Shown: positions 22,848 to 36,130 of the stretch, in pieces
Position numbering within the stretch: position 1 is the stretch's first letter
Layout of the letters: each line of letters begins with the position of its first letter
From: Closterium sp. Naga37s-1
Lineage: Eukaryota > Streptophyta > Zygnematophyceae > Desmidiales > Closteriaceae
Assembly: GCA_947471745.1 (NCBI GenBank)
Contig: CANJKZ010000398.1
Coordinates: 836,501 to 900,500, forward strand
DNA: 64,000 nt
Direction of reading: 5' to 3'
The notes under the pieces: model-generated
Seen by the model: the letters and a program-made list of their open reading frames with translations, nothing else
The model's database searches: none
What the model was told of the DNA's origin: nothing
Program-made: the position numbers and the translations under genes

Positions 22848-23645
22848 TGTTATAGTCACAATAGCCTTGAATGTGCCTAAAACGAAAGATAGAGTGCACA
22901 GACGGATTTCTGCACAGCGGCTTCAAACGTTGATAGCGTTCTGCTCACAGCTGCAAATGACTTGATTCAAATTGGATCTGGAGCGTCTTGACGTCGCCTA
23001 CAATAAGCAATTTAGATTGCACGATTTCATAAAGAATTGGCGACACAGCGTCGGTTTGAACGAACGGTACTATGGCAGCCACTATAGTCTTAGAACACAA
23101 GATAGGAAGAGTTACGAGTTGGGAATGACTCCCAGCTCCTACAAACCCCAAGAGCCAAGGTACAGTGATGTGGAACAGTGCCACACTGTCCCCAACCACG
23201 AAGGGTCTCGAAACTACCCTCCACAAGGGCCTACACCAAGAGAAATGTTACACTACACAAAGTAATGCAACTATTCTCACTATCTTAAAGTTTACCCTTT
23301 TGGAGAGCTTCGAAATAACTTGAATCTTGAAACCAAGGCTCTGGTTCTTCAAGGTAAATTCTTCCTTGAGTTCTTGGAAGTCTGCTGCGCACACCTGCGA
23401 CACGCCGAACGTTCCACACACGACAAAATAGAAAACCGCACACGACACGCAAACGACGACGTGACACGCGACTAGCGATAACTCGCTATTGACTCGACGC
23501 ACACATTCAAAATCATGCTTCATCATACACACACTATTGTAAACATGAAATATATATTATTTCATGCCCTCATACCATTCCATGCACACACGCATGCACG
23601 CACACGGACAACAAGCCGAATGCAAACCGTAGGGTTGCACCAACA
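22848..23645 (-). repeat. Copia-4 3' LTR (798 bp)
   Basis: TG...CA ends. One A fewer than the other copy in an A run, otherwise the same as far as read. Flanked on its outer side by gataa. Confidence 0.93.
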
Positions 23646-26600
23646 AACTCCCCCTCGGATTGTTGGCCTTAGGATCTTGCTCTCTCAGTTCAGAGCCATC
23701 CCAGCCAGCTTGCAACACTTCCAATGCTGCTGCTCCACCAGCCTCTTGGTCATCATGTCAGCTGGCTGCCTTGTCGTCTTCACATAGTGCAACTCAACTT
23801 CACCCGCGGCCACCATGCTCCTCGTCCAATGCCACTTCACCCTCATGTGCTTGGTGAGGCCATGCAACACAGGGTTCTTAGCAAGAGCAATGGCACCCTG
23901 GCTGTCACAGTAGAGTGGGGTAGGTCCTTGCTGCTCCTCCCCCAATTCAGCCAACAAACGCCGCTGCCACACAATCTCCCGTACGGCACGGAAGAGTGCC
24001 ATATACTCGGACTCCACCGAGCTCAATGCTTGATCCACCTGCTTCTTGCTCTCCCAAGCAGTTGGGCCTCCACCAACACAGCAAATGAACCCTCCAACAC
24101 TTGTCATGTCCTCTGGTTCTGATGCAAAAGAAGCATCCGAGAATGCGGTGAGGAACAAACGCCCGGGTTCAACACCATCCGCGCCCTTTTGGCGCCTTTG
24201 CGCCGCCGCCGAATATTGCAGCCCAACGGTCGGTGTTTGGCCAAGATACTTGGCCACTCTCATTCCAGCTGCTACCTGCTCCTCATTAGGGCATTGAACA
24301 ACCCTAGCCAACTGTCCGGTAGCAAACGCGACGTCCGGTCGGGTGTTTACCGCCGCGTACATGAGGCTGCCCACCAACGAGTGAAAACGGCGCCTCTCCT
24401 CTTCACCAACGCTCTCCTCCTCTGGTCCCTTCACACACTTGAAACCAGAGGGAAAGGGTGTAGCCACATGGCCTTCACTCTGCCCAAAGTTGGCAGCCAA
24501 TGCCTCCAGGTACTTCCGTTGATGCACCCGCATGCACCGCTTCTCCACATCACGTTCAATGTGAAGCCCAAGGTAGAAGTTGACGTCACCAAGGGCCTTA
24601 CACTTAAACTTGTCCTGAAGCTTCAGCATCACCTCCTTCACAAGGTCAGATGAGGGTGAAAAAATGAGGATGTCATCCACGTACACCACCATGAAGCTCC
24701 TCTGCTCCCCCTCGCCAAGCATGAACAATGAGTGATCGGCCGTTGAGGGAGTGAAGCCGATCTCCTCCAAAACTCCTCGCAGCTTCAAGTACCACTGCCT
24801 AGGGGCCTGCTTCAGTCCATAAAGGGCCTTCTTCAGCCTCAAAACTCTGCCACTACCATCATCAAACCCCTCTGGCTGCGCCATGAAAATCTCTTCCTCA
24901 AGGACGCCATTGAGGAATGCCGTTGTGACATCCATTTGTTTCACCACCCATCCTTTGATGGCAGCTCCCGCGAGTAGGGTTCGCAGCGTCGTCGGCTTCA
25001 CCACAGGAGCAAACAACTCCTTATAGTCCACCTTCTCCTTCTGCTGGTACCCCTTCGCCACAAGCCTAGACTTGTAGCGCTCGATCTTGCCGTCGGCGTC
25101 GGACTTGATCTTGAAGAGCCACTTGGACGTAATCGCCTTACGCCCCTCCGGTAGCTCCACCAATTCCCATGTGCCGTTCTCCTCAATGCTCTTCAGCTCA
25201 CTCTCCATTGCCTTCTTCCACTCCTCAGCATCACTACTCTCCAAGGCCTCCTTGAGAGTTGCTGGTTCCCCCGGCATCTCCACCGGAGAGAAGAACGCGA
25301 AGGCACACTCCTCGTAGTCACTCTCCTCGTCTTCTCCAACTATAAGTGCCGCTCCGGCCAAGGCTGACTTGGCTGGCTTTCCGAGTGCCTCATAGGTCAG
25401 CCTATTTGGGGCTTGGATTCTCCTTTTGCCCCTTCCTTCTTCCTCAGCTGCAGGGACATGAAGGCCTTGGCGTTGCTGCGGGGTGACTCGGATCCGTGGA
25501 GCACTCGTAGTGCGAGAAGGAAGTGTCGGTGCACGCTCGCTCACTTGCTGAACCTCCTCCTCTTCTTCCTCTGCATCCTTGGCCTCCTCTCCCCCATTCA
25601 CAAGGGAAGATTGCCTTGTGGTGGTGCTGCCGCTGCTCAGCTCCAAGGGCAGCTCCACATGCTCCAAACCGGAACTCTTCACGTCCCCCAACCGCACGCC
25701 TATCTTCGCCTCATTCTCCGCCTTCCAATCCTTGTACATCAGATTCTCCATGAATTTGCAGTCCCTGCTCACCAAGAATTTCTTGGTGAATGGGTCCCAA
25801 AGAAACCACCCCTTGCTGTTTTGAGCCATGCCCAAGTGCACAGCCCATATCGCCTTGGCACCGAGCTTGTTGTGCCGAAGATGCTTAGGCACGAGCGCCA
25901 TGCACATGCACCCGAACACCCGAAGCATATCCACCTTTGGCTTCCTTCCAATCCACTCCACATAGGGCACCCATTTGTCTGCTCCCACATGAGTCAAAGC
26001 TCTGTTCTTGGCCACACATGCACTCCGCACCGCATCAGGCCAGAAATATTCGGGTAGCCCGGCTTCAATGAGCAACCCGCGCGCCGTCTCCGTGATTGTC
26101 CGGTTCGCTCGCTCGGCGATGCCGTTCATTGCAGGGGAGTATGGCATGGTAAGGGAGTGCCTTATGCCATTCTTCTTCAGCCACAATCCAAACTCCTTGC
26201 TCAAGAACTCTCCCCCTCGATCGGTGCGGATTGCCTTCACTAGCCGGTCTTGTTGCCGCTCCACCATCGGCAACCAATCGGTCTTCACCGTTTCAGCCAC
26301 GTCACTCTTCTTGGACAGCACGTACACCCAAGTCATGCGAGTGTAGACGTCCACAATGGTGAGAAAGTACTCAGCTCCAGCAGCTCCAAGCTTCAGGGGG
26401 CCCACCACGTCCATCACCACCTCATCAAGTGGTGCCTTAGCCGTTGCCTCCGAACTAGAGAACGGGAAACGGGTGAACTTGGCTTGCATGCACGTCGGGC
26501 AGCCAAGTACCTCATCGGGCTCCCCCTTCACACGTATGCCAGCAACCATCTCATTCTTCACTAGCTGCTGCAAGATGGGCAGGGCCACATGCCCCATGCG

Positions 26601-28488
26601 CCGATGCAAGGTGAGCCAATCACACTCCCCCGTAGCCGAAGTCGGATTGGAGAATGCCGCACTCGCAATAGTGCCCCACATGTTCTCTCCGTACTCCTCC
26701 TCCGCTGCTGCCTTGGGGTTCTCCTCACCCTTGTGCTGCTTCTGAGCTGCTGCACCACTCTCCTCATGTTCACCGAGCTTGCTGGTCCCTCCAAGATTGC
26801 ACTTCTTGGACTTTATCTCCTTAGCGCGACCGTTCGCGCCATCGCCGCTACCAACCGCTTCACCCTTGGTGCTGATGCTTGCTGCCACTTGCCTCTCCTT
26901 AGGCATGGGGACCACAGGGATTTGCCACATCTCGTTGTAGACATCCCTATCCTCGTGAAGGTCCCAAAGAATCTGCTCGCCAAGCCTCGCGGTGTAGGTC
27001 TTAGCTCCTTTCGAGCTCGTGTCCATGCCGGCCTTTTGCAACCGCCGCACGGAAATCAGGTTGGCAGCAAGGTTGGGCACCCAAAGCACGTTCTTGAGGC
27101 CCACCATCTTCCCATCAGCACCCTTGAACATGGCCTTGCCCATGCCTTTCACCTCTGCTCGCTGCCCCAAAGCCGATGTCACATGCTTCACCGGTGACGG
27201 CTCAAGTTCGGTGAGCAAGTCCGCACGAGGTGTCATGCTATAGGTAGCGCCGCTATCGATCACCCAGTAGTCCAGGGAGTGTAGGGTGACCTTCCCCACA
27301 GCTGCTGGCTCCTCAAAGCTTTCATCATTCTCTGGACCAGCCGGTGCTTGCGTGGACACGAAGAAGAATTGACCCGGGAAGCGATCGTCCCTCGACTCGC
27401 TCTCGTTGCCGGCACTCTTCATACTTGCAGCACCACCTCCGCGACCGCCACGGCCTCCACGGCCTCTTCCTCTCCCTCCTCCTGCTCCTCTACCCTCTTG
27501 GCCTTGAGCAGGAGTCCATCCATCAGGGAGTTTGTAGCAATCGCGCCACATGTGTCCGCTCTTGTGGCAAAAATGACACTCGCCGTCGAACCGTCCGCGA
27601 CCGCGTCCGTTGTTCTTCTTGTCATTGCCGTATCCGCTACTCCCGCGGCCTCCGTTGAAGTTGCTGCCTCCAAACCTTCCTCCTCCTCGTCCTCTGCCCT
27701 TTCCACGGCCATATCCACGGCCGATGCTTGCTGCCCCGGCGCCATCCGCACTCGCCAACTCACGGCGACGGAAATCCTCTTGAAGGATCGCTCGCTTCAC
27801 GTCTTCGAGCGAGAGGTGGGGCAAGTCACGATTGAGGTTGATGATGAGAGAGGACCATGACTCTGGGAGTAAGGCCAGCAACTTGGTCTTCTTTTGGAGC
27901 TCACTGTAGTTCAAATCAGCTCCCTCAAGCCGCGTCAACAAGTCGAAGAATTTCTGCACCCCTTCTTCAACCGCTTCGTCTTCTTCAATTCGTAGTGCCG
28001 CCATTTGCCGTTCCAACACCACCGCTACCGCCGCTGTTGCAGGAGCATGTACACCCTTGAGAGCAGCCCATGCCTTTGGTCCCTTCTCTGGTTCACGCTG
28101 GAATGGTTTGATGTGACGGATCTGGCTGCTCCCCAACGCTTGCCCAAGTAGGAGATAGCCTTGTGCGCTCTTCCGCACCCACGGGCTCTTCTCCGGGTCG
28201 TTCTCGGGGCGCTTCTCCGTTCCTTCCATCACCTCCAGCAGGTCATAGTGGTCAAAGATGTTCTCCATCTTGAAGGACCATTCAGCAAAGTTGTCACCGT
28301 TGAACTTGTCAAGCCCAAACACCCTAGGCTCATCCCTAGGTGGGCCAAGACTTGGTTGCATGGGCGCCATGGCTGAATCACGGGGTTGGCCTTGAGCTTG
28401 GGCTTCTCCACTGCCACCAGCAACTCTGCCACCCCTTTCCTCAGGTCCATCCATTGTCGAAACTGCTCCAAGGGGCTCTGATACCACT

Positions 28489-29287
28489 TGTTATAGTCAC
28501 AATAGCCTTGAATGTGCCTAAAACGAAAGATAGAGTGCACAGACGGATTTCTGCACAGCGGCTTCAAACGTTGATAGCGTTCTGCTCACAGCTGCAAATG
28601 ACTTGATTCAAATTGGATCTGGAGCGTCTTGACGTCGCCTACAATAAGCAATTTAGATTGCACGATTTCATAAAGAATTGGCGACACAGCGTCGGTTTGA
28701 ACGAACGGTACTATGGCAGCCACTATAGTCTTAGAACACAAGATAGGAAGAGTTACGAGTTGGGAATGACTCCCAGCTCCTACAAACCCCAAGAGCCAAG
28801 GTACAGTGATGTGGAACAGTGCCACACTGTCCCCAACCACGAAGGGTCTCGAAACTACCCTCCACAAGGGCCTACACCAAGAGAAATGTTACACTACACA
28901 AAGTAATGCAACTATTCTCACTATCTTAAAGTTTACCCTTTTGGAGAGCTTCGAAATAACTTGAATCTTGAAACCAAGGCTCTGGTTCTTCAAGGTAAAT
29001 TCTTCCTTGAGTTCTTGGAAGTCTGCTGCGCACACCTGCGACACGCCGAACGTTCCACACACGACAAAATAGAAAAACCGCACACGACACGCAAACGACG
29101 ACGTGACACGCGACTAGCGATAACTCGCTATTGACTCGACGCACACATTCAAAATCATGCTTCATCATACACACACTATTGTAAACATGAAATATATATT
29201 ATTTCATGCCCTCATACCATTCCATGCACACACGCATGCACGCACACGGACAACAAGCCGAATGCAAACCGTAGGGTTGCACCAACA
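28489..29287 (-). repeat. Copia-4 5' LTR (799 bp)
   Basis: TG...CA ends, followed on the outer side by gataa and on the inner side by the tRNA-Met primer-binding site. Confidence 0.93.
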
Positions 29288-29954
29288 GATAAAACCTTTC
29301 GGTTAGTTCAACACGAAGCCCGAACCTAAAATGGCAAGAGGAAACCTCTAAGGTGAGATCTTCGTCTCGAGCTTGTCATCCCAAGAGTTGGGGTTGTACG
29401 CCACATAACGATCGCACGGTCACCCCGAGCATCACCACCACCAACTCAGGACAATGACAAGACGTGTCCGCCATGGATTCCTCCGCGTAACTTCGAGAGC
29501 CTGTTACGTGAAGGACACTCATCAGTTGGTAACTTTGAGTGCAGATCTGTAATCCTGAGTTCAGCAGAGGATATATTTTTTATGTCTACTACGCGGACAT
29601 TTTATCCTCGGCTACTCGGGTTCTGCTCACTGTTACAAACACTGATCAAGTTAAGCAACTACCAAGGCTTCTCGATTCCATCACAAGCATGTTAGATTTA
29701 TCAAGCTTAACAAGACATTCCTGGGATTACATCATTCTAAGCTGGCACAACATCTACAATGACCAACAAACTCGCCATGATCCCAAGGCGTCGACCTCGG
29801 GAACACACCATTTCGACCAGGAATGCAAGTCGATGGCGAGAGAAAATGTTTTGAAGGAGGTGGTGCTCATACCACAAGCAGTGGAAGCTTCACAAGCTTT
29901 TCAATATCATCAGTGTTCATCAACATCCCTGCTGCTGCAATTGTTGTGTCATCA
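29288..29954. other. Unassigned DNA between Copia-4 and the LINE pieces
   Basis: Continues the sequence interrupted by Copia-4 at 22847. One plus-strand frame stays open from 29539 to 30090 but resembles no family I know and crosses into the LINE piece, so I do not call it a gene. It may be 5' flank or a more decayed element. Confidence 0.4.
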
Positions 29955-30884
29955 TCGCACCATGCCTCCTAAGGTACGCTCGGAGGTTTCAAATGGGCGA
30001 AATCGGACGAAGCTGAGCGACTGTTGGGCGTCTGGGTCACCCCCTCCGGAAGCAGTGCGCCAACCTGGAAGCGGGCTTTTGAGAAAATAACGGTGGAGCT
30101 GATTAAGTGGAAAGCGCTTTTCCTCACGATCGCTGCCAAGGTGGTGATCATCAACTGCTATATCACGACGCGGATCGTGTACCAGGCACAAGTGTACCCA
30201 CCACTCGAGGAGATATGGACGAAGCTCATGAGGCTGGTGCACAACTTCCTGCCAGGAAACCATGCATCGGTGGATGGAGGTTTTATTCTCTGGAGCTGGG
30301 ACTTACTCCCCACGCCGAAGGCAGACGGCGGTCTGGGATTGCTGGACCCGGACATCCTCATTGCCCGCCTCGCCGCCCGAAGAATTGGTGGTTTCCTGAC
30401 GGAGAAAAACAGGAAAAAAGGGAGATTATGGCCAAGGCGGCGGGCCTCCCACTGGGGAACGACTCCGTCATGGCGCATGAGAAGCTGTTGAAACACTGGC
30501 CGGGGGACGGAGAGAGATGGAAGCAAACGTGCAAAGCCTTTATGAAATCGCAACTAGCTGACACAGGCAAAGCTAGCAATAGGGAGGAGGGAGCAGAGGA
30601 GCAGATTGTATTTAACATAAATTTGCTGATGAACGGGACAACACCGGTCGGGGGGCAGAAGGAGGCGAAGAACCTTTGGGATACACAGCTGGAGTCGCTC
30701 GACGAAGACCACCGCATGTTGTCCCTCTTGTTGACGGCTCACCGGATCAGAATATCACACCGGATCCTGCTGGAGGGGAATCTGGAGAGCAGACATCGGT
30801 GAACACGGCTAACACGTTACCAGCAACGGTCACTGCAACGGCAACCACTGCTATCGCCGGTAGCTCCGGCTTATCTGTGTAGGA
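29955..30884 (+). mobile_element. LINE 3' piece: region after the reverse transcriptase
   Basis: Encodes the C-terminal part of a plant-type LINE polyprotein: ERLLGVWVTPSG, ITVELIKWKALFLTIAAKVV, VYPPLEEIWTKLMRLVHNFL, then PKADGGLGLLDPDILIARLA. This is the stretch after the RT fingers and palm that resembles zf-RVT-containing elements. The frame shifts once near 30390 (ARRIG to WFPDGEKQ) and then runs to a stop at 30802. A Thr/Ala-rich tail follows. The reverse-transcriptase catalytic core is absent, so this is a fragment, non-functional as it stands. Confidence 0.75.
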
Positions 30885-33780
30885 AAAATGTCAGACGAAT
30901 CAGGCTCCAGCAGCGGCTGAGGAGGAGTTCCTGGAAGACGACTCGGACGAGGAACTCGATATCGACATTGCTAAGGAAGATGCTTTCCGTCTGCGTTTTA
31001 CATCGATCTTACTCATTCCGATGGTGTTGTCTCGGGAGATTGCAGTCATTCTCAGCTGTCCGGCTTCTGATGAAGAAGGTTTGGAGTTCTTCCCTGACGG
31101 AGAACGCCGGTGTTACTGCAAACATCCAAGAGATGCTGCCTGCTTATGTGGCCAAAACGCGCTTCTGCCGGATGCAGATCTCTTTCCTGGACGAACGCGA
31201 CGCACATCACATTAAGTCCCACCTGTTCGAGTACTAGAAGGCGAATGGACCATCGGTTAAATGCATCTGGCAACACACGGAAGTCCCCTCTTACCTCAGG
31301 GAGAAAGCGTCCAACCCGCTTGCCATTGAAGTGTTGTTTAAGCGCGTACCTACTAACATTGTATCGGGTGTGCTGAAGGATCTGCTGGTGCGGATTAAGC
31401 TGAAGATGCGAAAGCATACTGCTTTCAAGGAAGGTTTTGCTTTTCACAGCGTGGCTTACCCACTCACTGGAGACAACACCGACGTGATTAAGGGACTGGT
31501 GGTCCAGCACCCTGGCGACCGTTACCGCTGGCGTCACATTGTCGACAACCCGATGGAGATTGGAGCAAAACTGCTGGTCCACTTCCCTGCACTGTCATGT
31601 CATCTCTGCGGTGGATAGCATTATCACATCCACCATAATATGTTCATCACGGAGAGGCAGAACAATATAGGGAGGTGGTCCTTGACCTTGGGAATGGTTC
31701 ATCGCATTCACGGTAACTGCATCGTACAGTTTGAGGAAGCTGGTGCGCTCTTACCTTTCTTCATACTTACTGATGATCCCTGTTTCTCTCGGAATTTTAT
31801 TAAACTTCTTCCATGTGCACCTCTGCTCTAGTCACCCCCATCGTGAAAGACCCTGCGATCGCGCTGATCTTAACCGGCAGCATCCGAGAGGAGTATTGCA
31901 CGCAAGTGTGCTGCGGGAAAGCGAAAGGAAAGAATTTTATTACCGCCTCAGACCACATTGCCTCTGCGACTCACCTGCCGAACTTAGAGAAGCTAGGCTC
32001 AGCCACCAATGCCTCCATGGACAAGACCATCCTGAGAAATCTGAAGGACTATGGGATCTGAGACTGCAGAGAGAGCGTCGTGTTGTCCTTGCCATAGCCG
32101 GATGGTGTTCAGTTGTTAGCATTGTAACCTTCCTCATCCTATGGATGAATAAGGGCTGCAAGCCAGTGATCAGATGAATAACAAAAACTTCCTCTCCTTA
32201 GCAAGCCTGAACGTCAACGGCCTAGGTGACAGAACCAAGCAATCTAGAGTAACCACTTGGACACGCACAGCAGCAGACATCCTCATCCTCTCAAACACTC
32301 GACTGACCGATGACCACCCTTACTGGAAGCTTAAACATTTTTCCACAGTCTTAACCACACCACCCACGGGTAAAGCTGGCGGAGTAGCAATACTCACCCG
32401 GAACTCTTCCATCTATCTCACGACCATTTCCACCCACCCATTAGGCCGCATACTTCCCCGCTGACGCAACCTCTAGAAGCTATTGCCTGTCAACCGTCAT
32501 TGGCCCAGCCATAGACCAGATCCACCCCGCCTTGCACGTTGTCCTCATAGGAGACCTGAACACTGTAGAAGACCCCACTCATGACAGAACATCACAGCCA
32601 GGGACACCATTAGAAAACGATAGACTGATCTCGCGCTGCAGCCGATTCCAGCTTTCATACGCTTCTGCACGCTTCATGAAAAAAAAAAAAGTGAATATAC
32701 CTTCTATGCCGCCTCCAAACAATCCAGCTCTAGGATAGACCGAGCCCTCGTCTCCTGCTCACTTCTCCCTCATCTCTCGAAATCGTAGCTCACGCGATGC
32801 CGGAGGAGTATATCTCGGATCGTGGCTTCGCCATCAAAGTCGCTTTTAAGATTAAGTCAAGTGCTCACCTGGGACCAGGGATATGGAGACTTCACGCAGC
32901 AGCAATAGGAAGGCCGGAGGTCCGGAAGCGTGTCGAAGCTGCTTTGGCAAAAACGGCCGAAAACGGCGCAGAGGATTTCGAGCTGCTGCTGGGGAGACTG
33001 AACGCGGGCCTGCGTTCATACATCAAAGAGGAAAACAAACGTATCAAAAGGACAACGACGCACCTGGGGGAAGTGGTCGCGGAACTACATCAGGAGCAGA
33101 TGAGGAACCCCGGCTGCCAAAGGACTAGGGACCTGTTGCTCGTCAGGGAGACACAAATTTGGGAGTATCACGCCTCTCGTCGCGATAGGCTGCACGTGAT
33201 GGCTGGCACAAACACTGAGCTCGCCGGGGAGGTTCCCTCCCCCTTCATGTCGGCAAGGGTGAAAGTCAGGAAGCAGAGGACGCAAATTGCGGAGTCGGTA
33301 GTTGACGGTGCATCAATAACAGACTCGAAAGAGATTCTGGCTGCTGCGACAAAATACTCCACCGATCTATTTGGGTTTGACGGACGGACGTCGACGGAGC
33401 AGTGGAAACCGCTCCCCGGCAGGAAGCTGGATGATGCGGCAGCAAAGCCGCTGGAAGCGGACTGGACGGAGCAAGAGGTGAAGCAGGCTTTTCAAGGCGC
33501 TCGCCAACAACAAGTCGCCGGGTAAAGACGGGCTGCCGAAGGAGTTGTTCGAGAAGAACTGGGATGTCTTGGGGGGGGAATTCCTGAAGATGGCGGATAA
33601 TTTCGCCTCCACTACCTCAATCCTTGTCAGTATAAAAGAGGCGGTCACCATTAAGCTTCACAAAAAAGGCGAGAAGGAGAAGCTGGACAACTATCGCCCC
33701 ATTACGCTTCTAAACTCCACCTACAAAGTTTTGGCGCGGGAAGTGGCGAACAGGATCAAACCGTGTCAGAATGTGATATT
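30885..33780 (+). mobile_element. LINE 5' piece: ORF1, endonuclease, start of reverse transcriptase
   Basis: Starts with an acidic ORF1-like segment (EEEFLEDDSDEELDIDIAKE near 30920). A broken ORF1 body follows (about 31000-31620) with frame changes and a stop after HLFEY, ending in CHLCGG. An endonuclease of the exonuclease-endonuclease-phosphatase fold follows: SLASLNVNGLGD at 32190 and HVVLIGDLNTVED at 32535. Last come a linker (32797-33520) and the reverse-transcriptase start (NNKSPGKDGLPKELFEKNW, LDNYRPITLLNSTYKVLA). There are several stops and frame changes. It ends abruptly where the LTR at 33781 begins. It is in the same strand as the 3' piece but in the reverse of the normal order, so the two are probably separate copies side by side. 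Confidence 0.75.
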
Positions 33781-34335
33781 TGTCTAGCCTGCAGTGGGGT
33801 ACTCTATAGCGAGTATAGCCCAAATTAGGGTTTCCTATATGTACTCAACTGCCTGCTAGTGCAAACCTCTTCTCTGTTTCATCATTCTCGTTCCTTATTT
33901 CTGACATGGTATCAGAGCAGGTCGACCCTCCCTGGTCGACCCTGTGGATGGCCCCGTCACATGCTTCCGCTGCTGCTTTTCCGGTCGCGCGCCTCGGGCG
34001 CGTGGCGATTTTCACTCTGTCACGCGCCCGGTGGCGCGTGACATTTTTTCTGCCCGTCGCGCGCCCCGAGGCGCGCGACGGTGCCCTGCCCGTCGCGCGC
34101 CCCGTGGCGCCGCAATGGTGCCCTGCCCGTCGCGCGCCCCGTGGCGCCGCGACGGTGCCCTGCCCGTCGCGCGCCCCATGGCGCCGCGACGGTGCCCTGC
34201 CCGTCGCGCGCCCCGAGGCGTGCGGCGGTGCCCTACCCGTCGCGGCGCCCTGGGGGACCCGCGCGCGCCCCCCCCCCCCCTCCACGCCATCCCGTCGCCC
34301 GTCGCGGCGCCCTGGGGGACCCGCGCGCGCCCTTC

Positions 34336-34375
<40 letters not shown>

Positions 34376-34985
34376 CCCCCCCCCTCCCCCCGTCTGCCGC
34401 GAGACTGTTTCATCCCCGCGGGTGGCGAGTGTGGGGGTGGCACGTCTGGGGGTGGCAAGTCTGGGGGTGGAGAGTGTGTGAGTCGTCCCCTGCTCCTCCT
34501 CCTCCTCCGTCTCCCACTGCTGCAGCTGCCGCTGAGGGGGGTGGATGTGTGGGAGCCGAGGGAGTGGCGCTAGGGGGGTGACACGGGATTGGGGGTGCAG
34601 CAGGGGGTGTGTGGAAGGGGGGTGGGACAGTTGGGGGAGGTTGAGCGGAGGCAGCCGTCGTGTCGTCAGCAGCGGCAGCAGGTGCAACAGAGGCGCCGGA
34701 CGTGTGATCGAAAAGCGAGACTCCGTCCCTAGAGTCGCACTGAAGAAAGAGCTGCAGGTCATCTACCGAAACGTCGAAATCAACCGCACGGCCCTCAGCA
34801 TCGAACGTAAGAACAGTAGGGCTAGCCATGGCGGCAGTAGCAGCAGTAGCAGCAGAAGCAGCAGTAGCAGCAGTAACAGCTGTAGCAGTAGGAGCAGCGC
34901 GGGCAGGGCAGCGCGGCTCAGTAGGGCAGGGCGGCGCGGCTCGGCTGGGCGGCGCGGTGATGGCAGTGGTGGATAGGAGATTGTG
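33781..34985. mobile_element. Rearranged copia fragment C (kin of Copia-1 and -3)
   Basis: A plus-strand LTR (33781-33906, 126 bp, tgtctag...ctgaca) and primer site (tggtatcagagcaggtcg) are followed by a GC-rich leader built of about 37-bp tandem repeats (34080-34250). From about 34400 to 34985 the sequence encodes, on the opposite strand, a second leader and a Copia-1-like gag start (VLTFDAEGRAVDFD). A pure C run lies between, near 34340. No 3' LTR was found. The fragment is broken and rearranged; the right edge abuts element B. Confidence 0.7.
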
Positions 34986-36000
34986 CACCCGTACGGCGTG
35001 GTGCATCGCGTACGGCCAGTACGTCGGGGGAAGCTTTGACTTCTTCAGCAGCGCGCGCACCTTCGTCATGAGAGTGCGGTTTGTGCGTTCGGCCACGCCT
35101 TGCTGGGGATGCGCGTAGGGGAGCGACACGTGGTGCGAGATCCCCGTTTGCGCCAGGTAGTCCTGCAGCTCCTTGCTGCGAAACTCCATCGCGCCGTCAG
35201 TCTGCAGATCTTCAGCTTCTTGCCGGATTGCGTTGCGCAAGTGCTAGCCAGAGGCGGAAGACTCCGTATGCTCTGCTGCGGAACTGTAAATTTGCGACCC
35301 ACAGATAGCGTGTTCCAGCGTCAACGAAGGTAAGCGTGTATCCTTCGTAATTGATTCCGCAGTGGCCGACGACGAGAAAGTCACTGTACACCTTGTGCAA
35401 CTTGGTGTAGCGGTTGGTTCCAGGTTCCAGTAGCGGGAATGGCTGATGGCTCAGCGCACCTTCGGGGCAAACGGTGCAGTTACGCGGCTGTGATGTCGTC
35501 CTGACTTCGGAGCCGTCAGGGTGCAGGAGTGCGCCAGGTGCGAAAACTCCCGCCTCAATGCAGTTCTTCAGGGTTACGCGCGAGGGGTGACCGAGGCGCT
35601 GATGCCACAGGTCGTCGTTTGCGCGGAGGCCGGAAGTGCGCATGCATCGCGCGCGCACCGCTTCGGGGTCTTCTTTAGTTGCCGTAGTAGTAGGGCTCGT
35701 TACCCCAGTCGATGGTGTTCCAGGGGTTTCGATGCTGTTGATTGTCAACGAGGGGCGGCGCAGATGCGGGGAGGTGCTGAGGTCGTCCAAGGGGAACAAT
35801 AGTGGGTCCAGTTTCTTCTGTTTCATCCGTTCCCCCCCTTTGTTCTCCTCGTCATGCGCTCCATCCTTCACCAGTAGTGCCCCACCCGCTAGTAGCGCCG
35901 CTAGTTGCGGTGCCCCATCCGCCGCCAGCATCTGCCCAGGTACCTCCTGCGTTCCCCCATCCGCCAGTGTCGCTTGATCCCCAGCCATCGTTGCTTCCCC

Positions 36001-36130
36001 TGTCAAACTTATATGCTGCTTATTGTGTAGGCTATAGTGGGGTAGCCCATATGGGGTACAACCCAATTAGGGTTTGCTACTTGTACCCATCTTGCTGCTA
36101 GTTCATTCATTCTCGTTCTTACTTCTGACA
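36001..36130 (+). repeat. Copia-3 5' LTR (130 bp)
   Basis: Starts tgtcaaacttatatgctgc, ends cttctgaca. Preceded by the duplicated target bases tcccc. Confidence 0.93.

Larger units (their letters stand above)
22848..29287 (-). mobile_element. Very young Ty1/copia element Copia-4, looks whole
   Basis: LTRs at 28489-29287 (5', 799 bp) and 22848-23645 (3', 798 bp). The only difference I saw is one base in an A run. Target duplication gataa on both sides. Primer site TGGTATCAGAGC directly after the 5' LTR; purine tract before the 3' LTR. One open frame runs from about 28454 to 23685. A slightly earlier in-frame ATG lies inside the primer site and is unlikely to be the start. Parts in order: gag, CCHC knuckle (CHFCHKSGHMWRDC), protease (WVIDSGAT), pre-integrase, integrase (RTDRGGEF, SPAMNG), reverse transcriptase (YVDDILIFS), RNase H (TKHMRVKWHW). 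A different lineage from Copia-1 and -3, with much longer LTRs. It looks whole and very recent. Confidence 0.95.

Noticed and set aside
29539-30090. A 183-codon plus-strand frame
   Set aside because: No recognised domain, and its end overlaps the LINE piece in another frame; probably chance.
33859-34581. Arg/Pro/Ala-rich frames over the leader of fragment C
   Set aside because: Overlapping open frames on both strands caused by GC-rich tandem repeats and a C run.
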